A DNA stretch of 64,000 nucleotides from Kitagawia praeruptora (Eukaryota; Streptophyta; Magnoliopsida; Apiales; Apiaceae), in assembly GCA_037693485.1 (NCBI GenBank), contig CM075346.1, forward strand, positions 13,483,501-13,547,500. The letters run 5' to 3'. Both the position numbers and the translations under genes were made by a program. Below, piece by piece: positions 10,818-21,183 of this stretch (position 1 is its first letter; each line of letters begins with the position of its first letter). The notes beneath the pieces were generated by a model that ran no database searches, was not told the DNA's origin, and saw only the letters and a program-made list of their open reading frames with translations.

Positions 10818-11259
10818 TGTTTAGTTCTTAAGAACTGTTTTGTATCGTTTTTAAGTTTTTTTTTAATAAAAAGTTCATCGTTTCATCTTCCCAGTGTTGT
10901 GCATGCTGTTCTCCTTTACTCTTAGCTATCTGCGAATGGTTATCTGTTTACTTATTTGTGTGTATGGATGGTTGTGGATGTGTGCTAAAACTAACAAATA
11001 TGTGCTTAAATTGATTAAAATGCTATTTGGTAATTTTTGCTTAAGCAATAGGCAAAGTCGATTAAAATTCATGACAAAAATTATTTCCGCTTAAGTTGTT
11101 GTTAATAAGTGAAGATGCTGTCACGATGTGCCTTGACAGCAAGTTTCTTAGATGACACATCTCTCACTATAGAATGCAATTTTTTGAAAAGAAATACACA
11201 CACATCACTCAATTCACAAAATTCAAAAAGCACTTATTCCACTCTGTTTCACCAAGCAC
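10818..11259 (+). other. Copia B spacer before the third ORF
   Basis: AT-rich spacer. The early part has a T-run and AATAAA-like sequence that could end the small transcript. Around 11115-11145 there are GCTGTCACGATG and TTGACAGCAAG motif copies. From about 11185 the leader (ACACACACATCACTCAATTC) matches sequence in Copia C that is translated as part of the longer third ORF, so the two copies rejoin homology here. The 66-aa ORF at 10894-11094 is not supported. Confidence 0.5.
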
Positions 11260-14200
11260 ATGGCTGATCAAGAGCCTAATCTTGATGTAGCACTACCCTC
11301 TGGGTATGTTGTCTTCTCCCTTGAGAATGAAGCTAAATTAGACCCAAATTCAGTTAACCCACATTCTAGTTCATACATTCCTATCAGATCATCTAGACAA
11401 CCAAAGACCACAAAAACAACATTGCAAGAATCCAAGAAAAGACCCTTGGAAACTGGTGTTGGTAGTAGTTCTGAGAATGCTGAGGGAGAAACTACACATG
11501 ATGCAGCAAATAAGGATGTTAGTGAAAGTGAACCCACAATGGTTCCTCTTGAGCCTAAGAAGAAGAGAGCTAAGAGGGCCAAAGCCACTGTCAGCCACCC
11601 CACAGTCTCACAAAAGGCTGTGGAGGATAAAAGGGAATCAAACACATCACTAGGTGCTTCTTCTCAACAAGAAGTATCTATTGAAACTGGCCTGTCTCCC
11701 AAGGCATCCTGTAAAGAGTCAGCACAACCTCATGTACTCACTCATGAGGAGCCTACACTTGCAGAAATGCACACAGAGATAGGGCACAGTGAGGGTCATG
11801 AAACTTCTACTCTTGATGTTCCACAAGTTACCCCTGTGGAACAGTCAAAAATCTCTTCTATACCATCTTCTTTATTATTTAATCCATCAATTGTTTCTTC
11901 TCAACAACCTAGAGAAGGGGACAGTCCCAACCCATCAGGTTTTGATCATCCATCTCAAGTCATGGATGAGCCCCCATCAAGTGGTCCACAAGAACCCATT
12001 TCTCAAAGTGAAATGGACACCACTCACTCAAACACTGAGCTAGATCAAGATGGTACTCTGCCAGAAAATGAAACAGCCAACATCTTGGTCGAACTCCAAA
12101 GAGCAACTGACCTTCAGGAAGTTGCTGTCACAGCCTCAACTGCTGTCAAAGACACCACAAAAGTTGTTGTCAACCCTCCTGTGGACAATAACATTTTGGG
12201 TAAAGATGCTGTGACCTCTACACAGCTTGATCATAATACTATAATTGTTGAAGATGCTTCAGATGATGATCAAATGACTATCTCTGCTTTGAAGGTACAA
12301 TCTAAACTTTCTACTTCTTCAATTAAAATGCATGTAAGTACTGCTCATACCCATGCATCTAGGATGAGTGAGGGAGTGAAAAGAAAAAGAGAGATAAAAG
12401 AAAAGAGAGGTGAGCATAAAAATGAGAGGTAGCCTAACGAGCTGGCAAAAGGTGAGGGACTTGAGCATGTCCAGAGTGAAATTGAGGGAACCCCACACAC
12501 AAAGGCACTAGGCCTTGAGAGTCATTCTGTGAGGAGTGATGAGATCACTCAGAAAAATAATGAGTGTGTGAGAAACCCTATAGCCTCTTTGCCTCAGTAT
12601 CTTTCTTTGTCTCCAAAAAGATTGAGAACTGGTGGTCCTTCTAAACAAGCTGAATTAAGGTTGGAAGCCCTTGAGGGCAGATGTGCATCCATGGAAGCTA
12701 AACTTGATGCTATGTCCACTATGGTAGCTACTGGTTTTGCTGATATTCAACAAAAACTTCTCTCATTCTCTGCTATCCTTGGTGCTGCCAACTCAACTAA
12801 GGGGGAGAAAGTGGTAGATCAGAATGAGGGTAAGGGAGAGAAGGTGGTAGATCATAATTAAGCAAACCTGGTAGAAAAGGAGAAACAAGGTGGAGCTACA
12901 GGTGAGGGGGAGTCAAGAAGTGAGGGGGAGCAAGTTTTAGAAGAAGATGGAGATGAAAGTGAGGGGGAGCAAGAGAAAAAAGAAAGAAACTTTAGTGAAG
13001 AACTAAAGGCAGCTAGAGATGGTGAATTGATTGAAGGAGAAATAGATGGTGAAGCAGTGTTGTTATCTAAAGAAGTGTTGGAGCAATTAAAGGGGACTCA
13101 AAAGTCTGAAAGAACAGTACTTCCTCCACTGAAAATCAATGAGCCAAATCCTGAGGAAGTCGAAGCTCCATTCCAGAAGTTGTAGAAGGAATGGAGAGAA
13201 AAAGAAATTCAAAATGCTCTGGGTAAAGGCAAAGGCAAAATGCCTGAGTATGTGAACTTGTCTACTGGAACTACTTGGTCAGATGGAAGTGAATATGCCC
13301 TTGAAGATGCAGAATCGATGATGGTTGATCATATGGAGAGTACTTTGAACAATAAAGATGAAGATTTCAATAACTTGGTGAATGAATCAATTAGTGAAGC
13401 AGGGGCAGCTTTTACAAAATTGGCATCAACACTGAAGAGCAAAGTAATAAGTATCTCTGTGAGAATCAACTTGGAAAGAAGGTGGGTTGTTCAAGTTTAT
13501 CTGAAGAACCGTTTGACCATATTCATCACAATGCAACTTTTACAAAGTCTGCATTCTAGAGTACTCCAAGTCCTTGGAACATTGGTAGTCAGAAATTCAA
13601 CAACCTTCAATGATAGTCTGATAGCACAAATTAAAAGGATGGTTGAAGACAAACTCCCTGAGGTGATTCAAAATCCTTATGGTGTGTGTTTCAGAAGGAT
13701 CACAAAGACAGGAGCAAGAAGGTTGGATTTCTTACCATTGGATAAGGTTTCAGGACTAAGCACTGAAAAAATCATGACAGTGCTGAAGAAACTTCTCAAA
13801 TCCAGTATCACCGGTGATAAGGTTAAAGCTGTCAAGGATATTCACAGGCTGTTAGTAAAAAGAGATGAGGAAATTAGCTTAATCATAAAGAAGCTGATCT
13901 CTGATGCTAATGCCAAGATAGGAGGAAGCTGCACCTATGATGATACTTTGGATGATGATGAGGATGAAATTGGAGGAAGTGGTGGACCTGGAGAAATCAG
14001 GAGTTCTAGGAGAGAAGCCTCTGAGAATGTTTCTACACAAACTCAGATGGATGCTACCCAAGAAGAGCAAGAAACTCCCAGTACTGAAAAGAAAGATGTT
14101 GTCAATGATGAAGGGGAGTTAGAAATTCTTGAAGCCTTGAAGGCAAGTATCTTGAGACTGGTAGTCGAATGCTTTAATGCTGAAAAAGATACTGTCAACA

Positions 14201-14579
14201 AGAATACTGTCAGAATGGCTGAAGACACCCAAGTGAAAGATGCTGTCAAGAGCCAAACAGAAGAAGCTGTCAAAGTTGCTGTCATGAAAGATGCTGTCAA
14301 GGGCCAACTTGAAGAAACTGTCAAGGTCGAAAGCTTGTCAAGAATTTCACATCTAATATAAGAAAGATAAGAGCACAAGCCTATCGTACAACCAAGATAA
14401 AAGGGAAGACAGTTGCAGCAGCAAGGAAGAAGAATGGAGCAGTTTTGACCGAGAAACCCATTGATAAAAGAAAAGTAAATAGTTTTGAACTATTGAAAAA
14501 GTCAATTGATGGGAGCATTACATCTATCTCAGTGGAACTGGACCCAATCAACAAAAACGTACGCAAGTATGATCTCAAG
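11260..14579 (+). pseudogene. Copia B third ORF (post-pol accessory ORF), broken and truncated
   Basis: The frame starts MADQEPNLDVALPSGY and is homologous to the middle and C-terminal parts of the Copia C third ORF. Segment 11260-12432 is a Ser/Pro/Glu-rich region with DSNPSGFDHPS-like and KNER ends; it stops at TAG 12430-12432, a stop shared with Copia C. The frame continues in 12433-12861 (RCASMEAKLDAM coiled coil), meets TAA at 12859-12861, carries repeated GEGE-rich sequence encoded by GGGGGAG tracts, and has a further TAG near 13183. Segment 13240-14361 holds a folded-looking domain (MPEYVN, HMESTLNNKDEDFN, VYLKNRLTIFITMQLL) and then KDTVN/KDAVK/EAVK repeats. A frameshift near 14355 moves the rest into another frame until Gypsy E cuts it at 14579. 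Position after pol recalls the env-like ORF of SIRE elements, but I see no transmembrane segment or signal peptide. Confidence 0.7.
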
Positions 14580-15514
14580 TGTAAGAACCCGTATTTTTGA
14601 TAGAATTAAAACTTTTATTATGTATTAATGTAGGAATGAATAGTGGTTATGACTGCGATGTAACGACTGTCTAATGAATGAATGGGATGGATTTAGATTC
14701 AAGTATTTATATGTCGTGAAGAATGCTTTTGGTTGACAGCATAGATTAGAATAATCTATCTCCTAGGAATATAAGTTATATTAATTCCAAAGGGGAAGAT
14801 TATTCTTATGTCATCCAAATCAATATCTGTTATTAGTCCAGTGGTTCCGTAAAAGGGTTAAGGAACGCCCGAAAGAGGACCAAGGCATTTTAATAAATAT
14901 AAGGAATAAAAGAAAGAATAAGATATGAATAGTGTTTTTGTTGGGAACGAGAATATTATTAGACGACGCTATATAGAAGTATTCACAACGGATTTCGGAG
15001 TTCGTATTCATGATCCGGGGCAAAATAAGTGTATGTAAACGATATCGGACTCAGAAAAATAGCACTTTTATTTTCTCCGAGATTTTCCTGGACACTGCAA
15101 AACCTAGGGATTTATTAAAGGGATTTAAGGAATTTAAATTCGAGAAGTATAAAGAAAGATGGAGAATGGTATTATAATTATTAAGAAGGTTTCCGGTAAA
15201 ACCCTAACTAGAAATCCTTGAGATATTCCTACGAACGATCAATGAATTGAGCAATAAACGGACAAAGAATCAAGCAGAGGAAGCAAGATGCATGCATGTG
15301 CAAGTGATAAATATCTAGTAACCAATCTAGTTACATGACTAACTAGAACCATTAGAGATCAACTAGTACTTAGCAAATCAAATCACTTGGTTAGCCTTAA
15401 ACCATCCAATCTTCAACACTTGTCCTCACAAATACATCATCTAGTGCATCATCACTTTATTAAAGCTACTTTGACTAAGATATTATCCAAGGGCTTCACT
15501 TTATGCAATTATTT
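14580..15514 (+). repeat. Gypsy E 5' LTR, segment 1
   Basis: Begins TGTAAGAACCC and is colinear with the 3' LTR copy at 45745-46317, continuing at 57252. It is noncoding. It ends where solo LTR 2 inserted, in the target TATTT (15510-15514). The corresponding empty site in the 3' LTR is at about 57600-57610. Confidence 0.9.
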
Positions 15515-17786
15515 TGATAAGTGCATATTTTTGCATATTTTTATTACCTATTTTGTTGCTTGAACTCGTATTTTAATAAATTATTTTGTTGCATTTCAGG
15601 AAATTCGAGAAAAGTGAAGAAATGACAAAATATATAAATAAAGTGCAAGAAATGGCAAAAGAAGAAAAAGAAGGACCAAAATAGAAGAAAAAGGAAAGAG
15701 AATGGAGGGTGGTGCATATTTTGCCAAACAAAATGGATGGCTAGGATTTAGCCAACCTAAAACCAAATGGAGGGCCAAGATTAGCCCACACCAACCAAAA
15801 ACCCTAATTATTTCCTATAAATAGGCCTCATCTTCACTTGTAAAACATCATCTTAGCCTACATCTTAGTTTTAGTTTCCTTACCCTAAAAATCTAGTTGT
15901 AGCCTCCACTTTCATTTTGTAATTGTTCTTTGTAAACACTTGTTATTTTTATGCAAATTTCAAGCCTTCTTTTAAATTCTTGCATTTATTTCCTTACCCA
16001 TTTTTATTTCGTTATTTTCGTAAATTCTTGTGTGGATAAAGTAGCGATGCTAACCACATGGGATTGAAAGTATCGATTTAAGAATTTGCTCCGTAATTTT
16101 AATTTCCGTTTTAATATTAGTTACGCCCCTTTAAATCTCCATTTTATTGTGGGTCATTTATTTCTAAATCATTGTCTTAGTATAATTATAATTTTTAATT
16201 TCATAATTAATCTCTTTAATTTCGTATTTAATTTTCAAAAATAAAAAAAAATCACAAAATATTAGTTATAATAATTTCCAACATTTTATTTGTACCGGTT
16301 TTACAGGTTTAATTCGAAGCATAATTAACGTCCCCTGTTTTGGCAGTTTAGGAACAAAACCCAGCTCTTGTTGTCATTTTCTTTTTAAATTCTCAATTCT
16401 TCATCACAAACACAATACTTTCTTCTTTCCCCACAAACCCAGTTACCCTCCTCATTCTCTCTCTCGCGTCTCTCCCAATCCACCTCCCTTTGTCTCCTTT
16501 CATTTCACTGCAAATACACACACCAATCTCCTCCCTCCGCCTCACACCCATTTCCTTTTCACGTCTCTCTTTGTATCTCTATCTCAAACCCATCTCCCAT
16601 CTTCTTTCTCCCCTTCGATACCCTCACAGCTTCGAACTCCATCACAACCCCTCTCCTTACTTCTCTTTTTTGATTTAAACCATCTCCTCTGTTTTTCTGT
16701 TAACACAAGCACCGTCCTTTCTTTCGAATCAATAACCCATTCTTTTAGTTGTTTCGACTTTATTTTTGTTATTTCCAAGTAGTGTTTGAGTTGCTAAAAT
16801 CTGCCTTTAGGCGAGTTGTTTTTAATATATGATGCCGTGCTGAGTTTTGTTCGAGTTTTATGGCTGGTTTTGCCGGTCCTTGTTCCTGCGTAGCTGAGTT
16901 GCATATTTGATTCGATGTAGGCTGAGTGGTGGTGGTAAATCGAGGTCGAATGTCGAGTGATTTACGAGTTAATTGCAAATCGTTGTTGAAGTTTGTGTCC
17001 GAGTTTCGTTTTGTTTTTCGGTTCTGTGTTGTTTGAGTTGTAGAATTAAGTTTCATTGTTTGTGTCTGAGTTCTTCTATCGCCTGGGATGATTTCGTATT
17101 GATGCCAAGTCGTTGGTTGGTTTCGTTGTGTACTCTGCTGATAGTCAAGTGAAGTTGTGTTACTTTCTAGTCACCGAAGTCGAGAGGGTTCGTCGATTCC
17201 AGCGTTGTTGGTTTACGCTGAGTTAGCTGAGTTGTTGAGTCAAGTTTTCCGAGTTATATATTGAGTCCTTGCTGCGTTTGTAATGTGTAGTCCGAGTTAA
17301 ATCACTGAGTTGTTGAGTCAAGTTGTATTGTCTAAGTTCTGAATTTGTAAGTTAAATTTACTGGCTCCCATTGTTAATTTGTGTTGTGTTCTGAGTTTGT
17401 CTGTCGAGTCTAATTTCTGAGACGTTTATATTTGATGAGTTAATTAAGTCGATTGGAATTTCTTGTGTTGTCTAATTTACAAAGAAATCATGCCAAATTT
17501 TAGTTAAAATTTCTGTAAATTAAATTAGTTTTTAATTCTAAAAGTGTAATTCAAAATTCATTTTTTTTTATTTTATTAGAGTAATTAAGATTTTCAAAGT
17601 TGAAAATAGTTTAAATTTTAGGAATTAATTAGTAGAATTCAAAATTTTCCAAAACTCAATTGTTCTAGTCCGATTAAATTAATTAATTAAGGAATGCGAA
17701 AATATTAGTCCCTGTGGATCGAATCTAAAATTACTAAAACGAGATCGTGCGCTTGCGATTTTAATTGTCACATTTTCACCACATCA
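15515..17786 (+). mobile_element. Solo LTR 2 (gypsy-like) inside Gypsy E 5' LTR
   Basis: The 2,272-bp insert starts TGATAAGTGCATATTT, ends TTCACCACATCA and is flanked by TATTT on both sides (15510-15514, 17787-17791). The 3' LTR of the same Gypsy E retains the uninterrupted sequence GCAATTATTTTCCAAGAG, which proves the insertion boundaries. Internal features are a pyrimidine-rich tract with CTCTCT runs (16440-16680), then about 670 bp packed with GAGTT/GAGTC words, and near the right end AGTCCCTGTGGATCGAATC, resembling Athila/Tat-type LTR ends. There is no gag, pol, PBS or PPT, so a solo LTR is the likely nature. Short ORFs in it look accidental. Confidence 0.88.
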
Positions 17787-17791
17787 TATTT

Positions 17792-20019
17792 TCCAAGAGC
17801 CAAGCAAAAGAACACGAACTCTCTCTCATTTTCTCTCCATTTTGCTGCTCTCGGCCTAAGCTAAAAAGGGGGGGTTCCCACCATCATTTGATCTTGAAAT
17901 TTTTATGGTGAGTACTCCATATCATAGCCTAGATCCCCTAAAAATTTCAGCTTCAAGTTCATCTTTTTCCATTTTCAAATAAATCATCAAAGATGATGAC
18001 GAATATTGTTTCCAAGAACTAATCTTTGTTTTTCTTGTTTTCATGGTTGAACCTAGCTAACTTAAGGCTATCCAAGAACCATACCAAGCTTTTTAAGGCT
18101 AGTACATACTCTCAAGAAGGTATAACACTCTTGAAACCCTAGATCTCCTTTAAGTTTATGCTTGTTCTTGATGGATCTAAGTAGTTATGGCGTTAGCATG
18201 ATTATAAGCATGATTAGTTAAGTGATTTAGTGATTTTAGTAAATATGATGCATATGGTAGTAAAGCATGATGTTCTTGGACTTGTTGAGATTCATATGAA
18301 GTGTATAAGTTGAAAGGATGCCCGGTGTGGCTTGGTTTGATTGTTGTGATTTTTAGAACGTTCGATTTATAGCCGTCATAATGCCAAAATTTTGTTAACC
18401 TTAAGAAACCGTGCATCACAGTAGCTTTAACTCACTGTTTAGCTTTGTATTCTTCCCTGAGAAGCTAGATTATGTTATAAGCTTCGTTTTGATATAAAGA
18501 TCGTATGAAATGGACTTACGGTTTAAGAGTTATGATTAAATTCGTAAAAGTGGTTCGAAACCGTAAATGAAAGTTCGTAACTGAAATTGGATCCCTTTTA
18601 TGTTACAAAATCAGTGGCGAATCTTGATAATTAAATATTAGAGGTAAAAATGAAGGTGTGAGAGAAAACCACATATCGAATGGATCGTTTTCCGATTTTT
18701 TAAAAATGTTCGAATCAAAGTTAAACGAGAACGAACCCCTAAAAAGCATACTTGGTTATGACTTTGGTAAATGACTTAGAAAACGGGCGATAAAACTCGT
18801 AGTACAATCTTGATTCGTAAATGATCGACCCTAAAACTTGCCTGGCGTAAGTATGTATCAAGTGTGAGTATGATGACATGTCATAATAGCAAACAAATGT
18901 CGAATCGTATCGGTGATAAAAAGAGTTACACTTAGTGGTGTAAATCAAGATAATTCGAAAACGTATTTCGACTTAAGTAAAGTTTATACTTAACCTTTTT
19001 AAAAGTGTTAAGTGATTAATCCCGAATACCTTGGCTATTTATAGATCGCCAGGCTGACCCGGGGCACGCTACCACTACCCCTACCCGCACTCGACTAACA
19101 GGCAAGTTTCAAAACTCCCTTTTTAAAGGCTGTTGTTGTGATTATAAATATATGAATTGATTCTGTCATACATATGCCATAGCATGCCTACCTACTTTCA
19201 AGATATATTGTATTGCTTGTTCCTTGAACTGTTTTTGGCTCATAAGCTAGATAGATAGCGTATCATTTATAAGTCAGTTATTGTTGGGACCCTTAAGAGA
19301 AGGGCATTTGAATATCATCATTCGAATATAGACCTGGAGTCGGTATTTCTTGATATATCGAGATTATTTTTATAAGGAAATAGTTAAGTAAATATTTTCC
19401 ACTATTTACTTGAGGAATATTATTGGAATATTCCCTTGAGATTATTTCTGAATATTATTACAAATATTCATTTGAGCTTTATTTATTCGACGATTATCAT
19501 CTTTAATATTCGTCTAAAGTTGATTCAATTATCGAATATTATTTCAAACCCTCATTCAAGTTATTTACTCAATGAATATTCATTTGATAATTACTTCTTC
19601 AATAAATATTATAATTAAGTTGAATATTCACTATTTGTTCAGTGAATATTGTTTCGAATATTCGTTCGAACTTTATTTATTTGTTAATTATTATTAATTC
19701 GAATATTCACCATTTGTTCAGTGAATATTATTTCGAATATTCGTTCGAATTTTATTTATTTATTAATTATTATTAATTTGGGTATTCACTATTTATTCAG
19801 TGAATATTATTTCAAATCTTCGTTCGAGTTTTATTTATTTGATAAGTACTATTTATTTAAATATGCATTAATTATTTAATGAATATTATTTGTGAATATT
19901 TATTCGAGGATTATTCTGAGTAATATTTTATATTAGGATTATTCCTTCAATATTCTGTCTTAATAAATATCCTTTGGAATATTTATTTAATTCTTCTGAC
20001 TCGTTTAAAAAAATGATTT
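17792..20019 (+). repeat. Gypsy E 5' LTR, segment 2
   Basis: Continues the LTR after the TATTT repeat. The first 650 bp match the 3' LTR copy at 57606-58256. The later part includes a very AT-rich AATATTC-rich zone (about 19340-19980) with a 79-bp tandem repeat. It ends at the GATTT target (20015-20019) of Copia C. No coding content is seen. Confidence 0.88.
19622..19859 (+). repeat. 79-bp tandem repeat, three copies, in Gypsy E LTR
   Basis: Units start at 19622, 19701 and 19780 with (G)AATATTCAC. Each contains TTCAGTGAATATT and TTCGAATATTCGTTCGA, so each carries nested AATATT palindromes. Units 1 and 2 are nearly identical and unit 3 is more diverged. A similar AATATT-rich zone occurs in the Gypsy G LTR (about 62270-62660). 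Confidence 0.85.
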
Positions 20020-21138
20020 TGTTGGGATTTATGAGTGATGGAATAGACAACTTAACTAGTTTTATTGGTATACTTAGTTTTACTAAGTAGAACATACTGT
20101 CATAGCCTGAAATGTATTCCTGTAATCAAAATAAGTACTGTCATGTAATAAGTGTAATTCTTGAAAGAAGTTCAATCATGTTCAAGCCTCAAGAAATACA
20201 GAAGTTTGACAGCAGGAATAAAAGTTACTGTCAAGTATTGACAGTAAGATTACAAGGAAACAGCATGTTGCAAAGCTCGACAGCAAGTTTAATTGAGTCG
20301 ACAGCAAGTTTCAACTTGACAGCAACATTGGCGGAGATTCTGATGACAGCAACTTTGATATATAGTTTGCGACAGTAAGTTTGGAATTCTTGACAACAAT
20401 CTCTGCGGGAAATTCATACTGTCAATCAAAGCACAATCCTTGACAGTAATCTCTGCGGGAATTTATACTGTCAACCAAAGCACAATTCTTTGACAGCAAA
20501 CTTTGTGGCAAACATACTGTCATATAGAATCAACTTGATTTAGGAATTTTCTAAGTCAAATTAAGCGACAGAGTACATGTTCAAAAGAAGCAGGCGTGCT
20601 GCAACATTCAAACTTTACAGCAAGCTTGAAAGTCTGTAACAGAAGCTTGAGAGATCACATGGAGCAACCTGTAAAGTATAGAGCAAGATAAATTTAACAA
20701 CTACTAGATCTGGGTGGCTCAAATGTGGAAAGCGTCTAAAATTACTTTATGTGTATCACATGGGAATAAATCATGTAATGAGCTGCAATAAAAATATGAC
20801 AGCAACTCAACAACCCATGTTGATAGTGATAGTATAGTAGAAAAAGATCCAACTATCACTCTATAAATAGAACACTCTACTGCATGATATAATGAGAACT
20901 CTACAACTGTAATCTCTTGAGTATTTGAAGCTTGAGAATTATTTTGTTCTCAAGGTTGTAGCAAAACCTCGCAAAATAAATAAAACAATTATTTTGTGAA
21001 ACATCTTGTTAGATATTACTTGTGACTGCATTTCTTCTACTAGTAAATTACAAACTCTATTTAAGTTGTTGAAATAGTTTTTGAAATTTATTAGTATTGC
21101 ATTCAACCCCCCTTCTGCAATACTTTCCGGGACCAACA
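20020..21138 (+). repeat. Copia C 5' LTR
   Basis: It contains about 17 GACAG/CTGTC words in the first 750 bp, mostly as TTGACAGYAA or its complement, including a near-duplicate block with GACAGTAATCTCTGCGGGAA. CTATAAATAG at 20861-20870 is a convincing TATA box, preceded by ATCCAACTATCACT, so RNA should start about 30 bp later. The end CCGGGACCAACA abuts the PBS. Confidence 0.95.
20861..20870 (+). promoter_or_regulatory. TATA box of the Copia C LTR promoter
   Basis: CTATAAATAG sits about 270 bp before the LTR end, at the expected U3/R position. The same word is kept in the 3' LTR at about 33797-33806. Confidence 0.65.
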
Positions 21139-21140
21139 AC

Positions 21141-21151
21141 TGGTATCAGAG
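21141..21151 (+). other. Copia C primer-binding site (initiator Met-tRNA)
   Basis: TGGTATCAGAG begins two bases after the LTR end and is complementary to the 3' end of plant initiator-Met tRNA, as usual in copia elements. The next base departs from the typical C. Confidence 0.85.
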
Positions 21152-21183
21152 AATTCAGATTAATACACATATCTGAGATCCAA

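Larger units (their letters stand above)
3975..14579 (+). mobile_element. Copia B, SIRE-lineage Ty1/copia element, internal region
   Basis: The internal region is colinear with the complete Copia C (20020-34074): gag, protease-integrase-RT-RNase H, spacer, then a long third ORF. The 5' LTR and gag N-terminus are missing because CACTA-1 interrupts at 3974. The 3' end of the third ORF and the 3' LTR are displaced beyond the window by the Gypsy E insertion at 14580. A solo LTR sits at 7007-8324. Multiple stops and frameshifts show that the element is dead and older than Copia C. Confidence 0.88.

Noticed and set aside
11268..11645. 125-aa minus-strand ORF
   Set aside because: Shadow of the third ORF of Copia B; no supporting homology or signals. 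The same holds for the 140-aa minus ORF at 36834-37256 opposite Gypsy E gag.
16490..16678. 62-aa Ser/Pro/Leu ORF in solo LTR 2
   Set aside because: Translation of a CT-rich tract; composition reflects DNA bias only.
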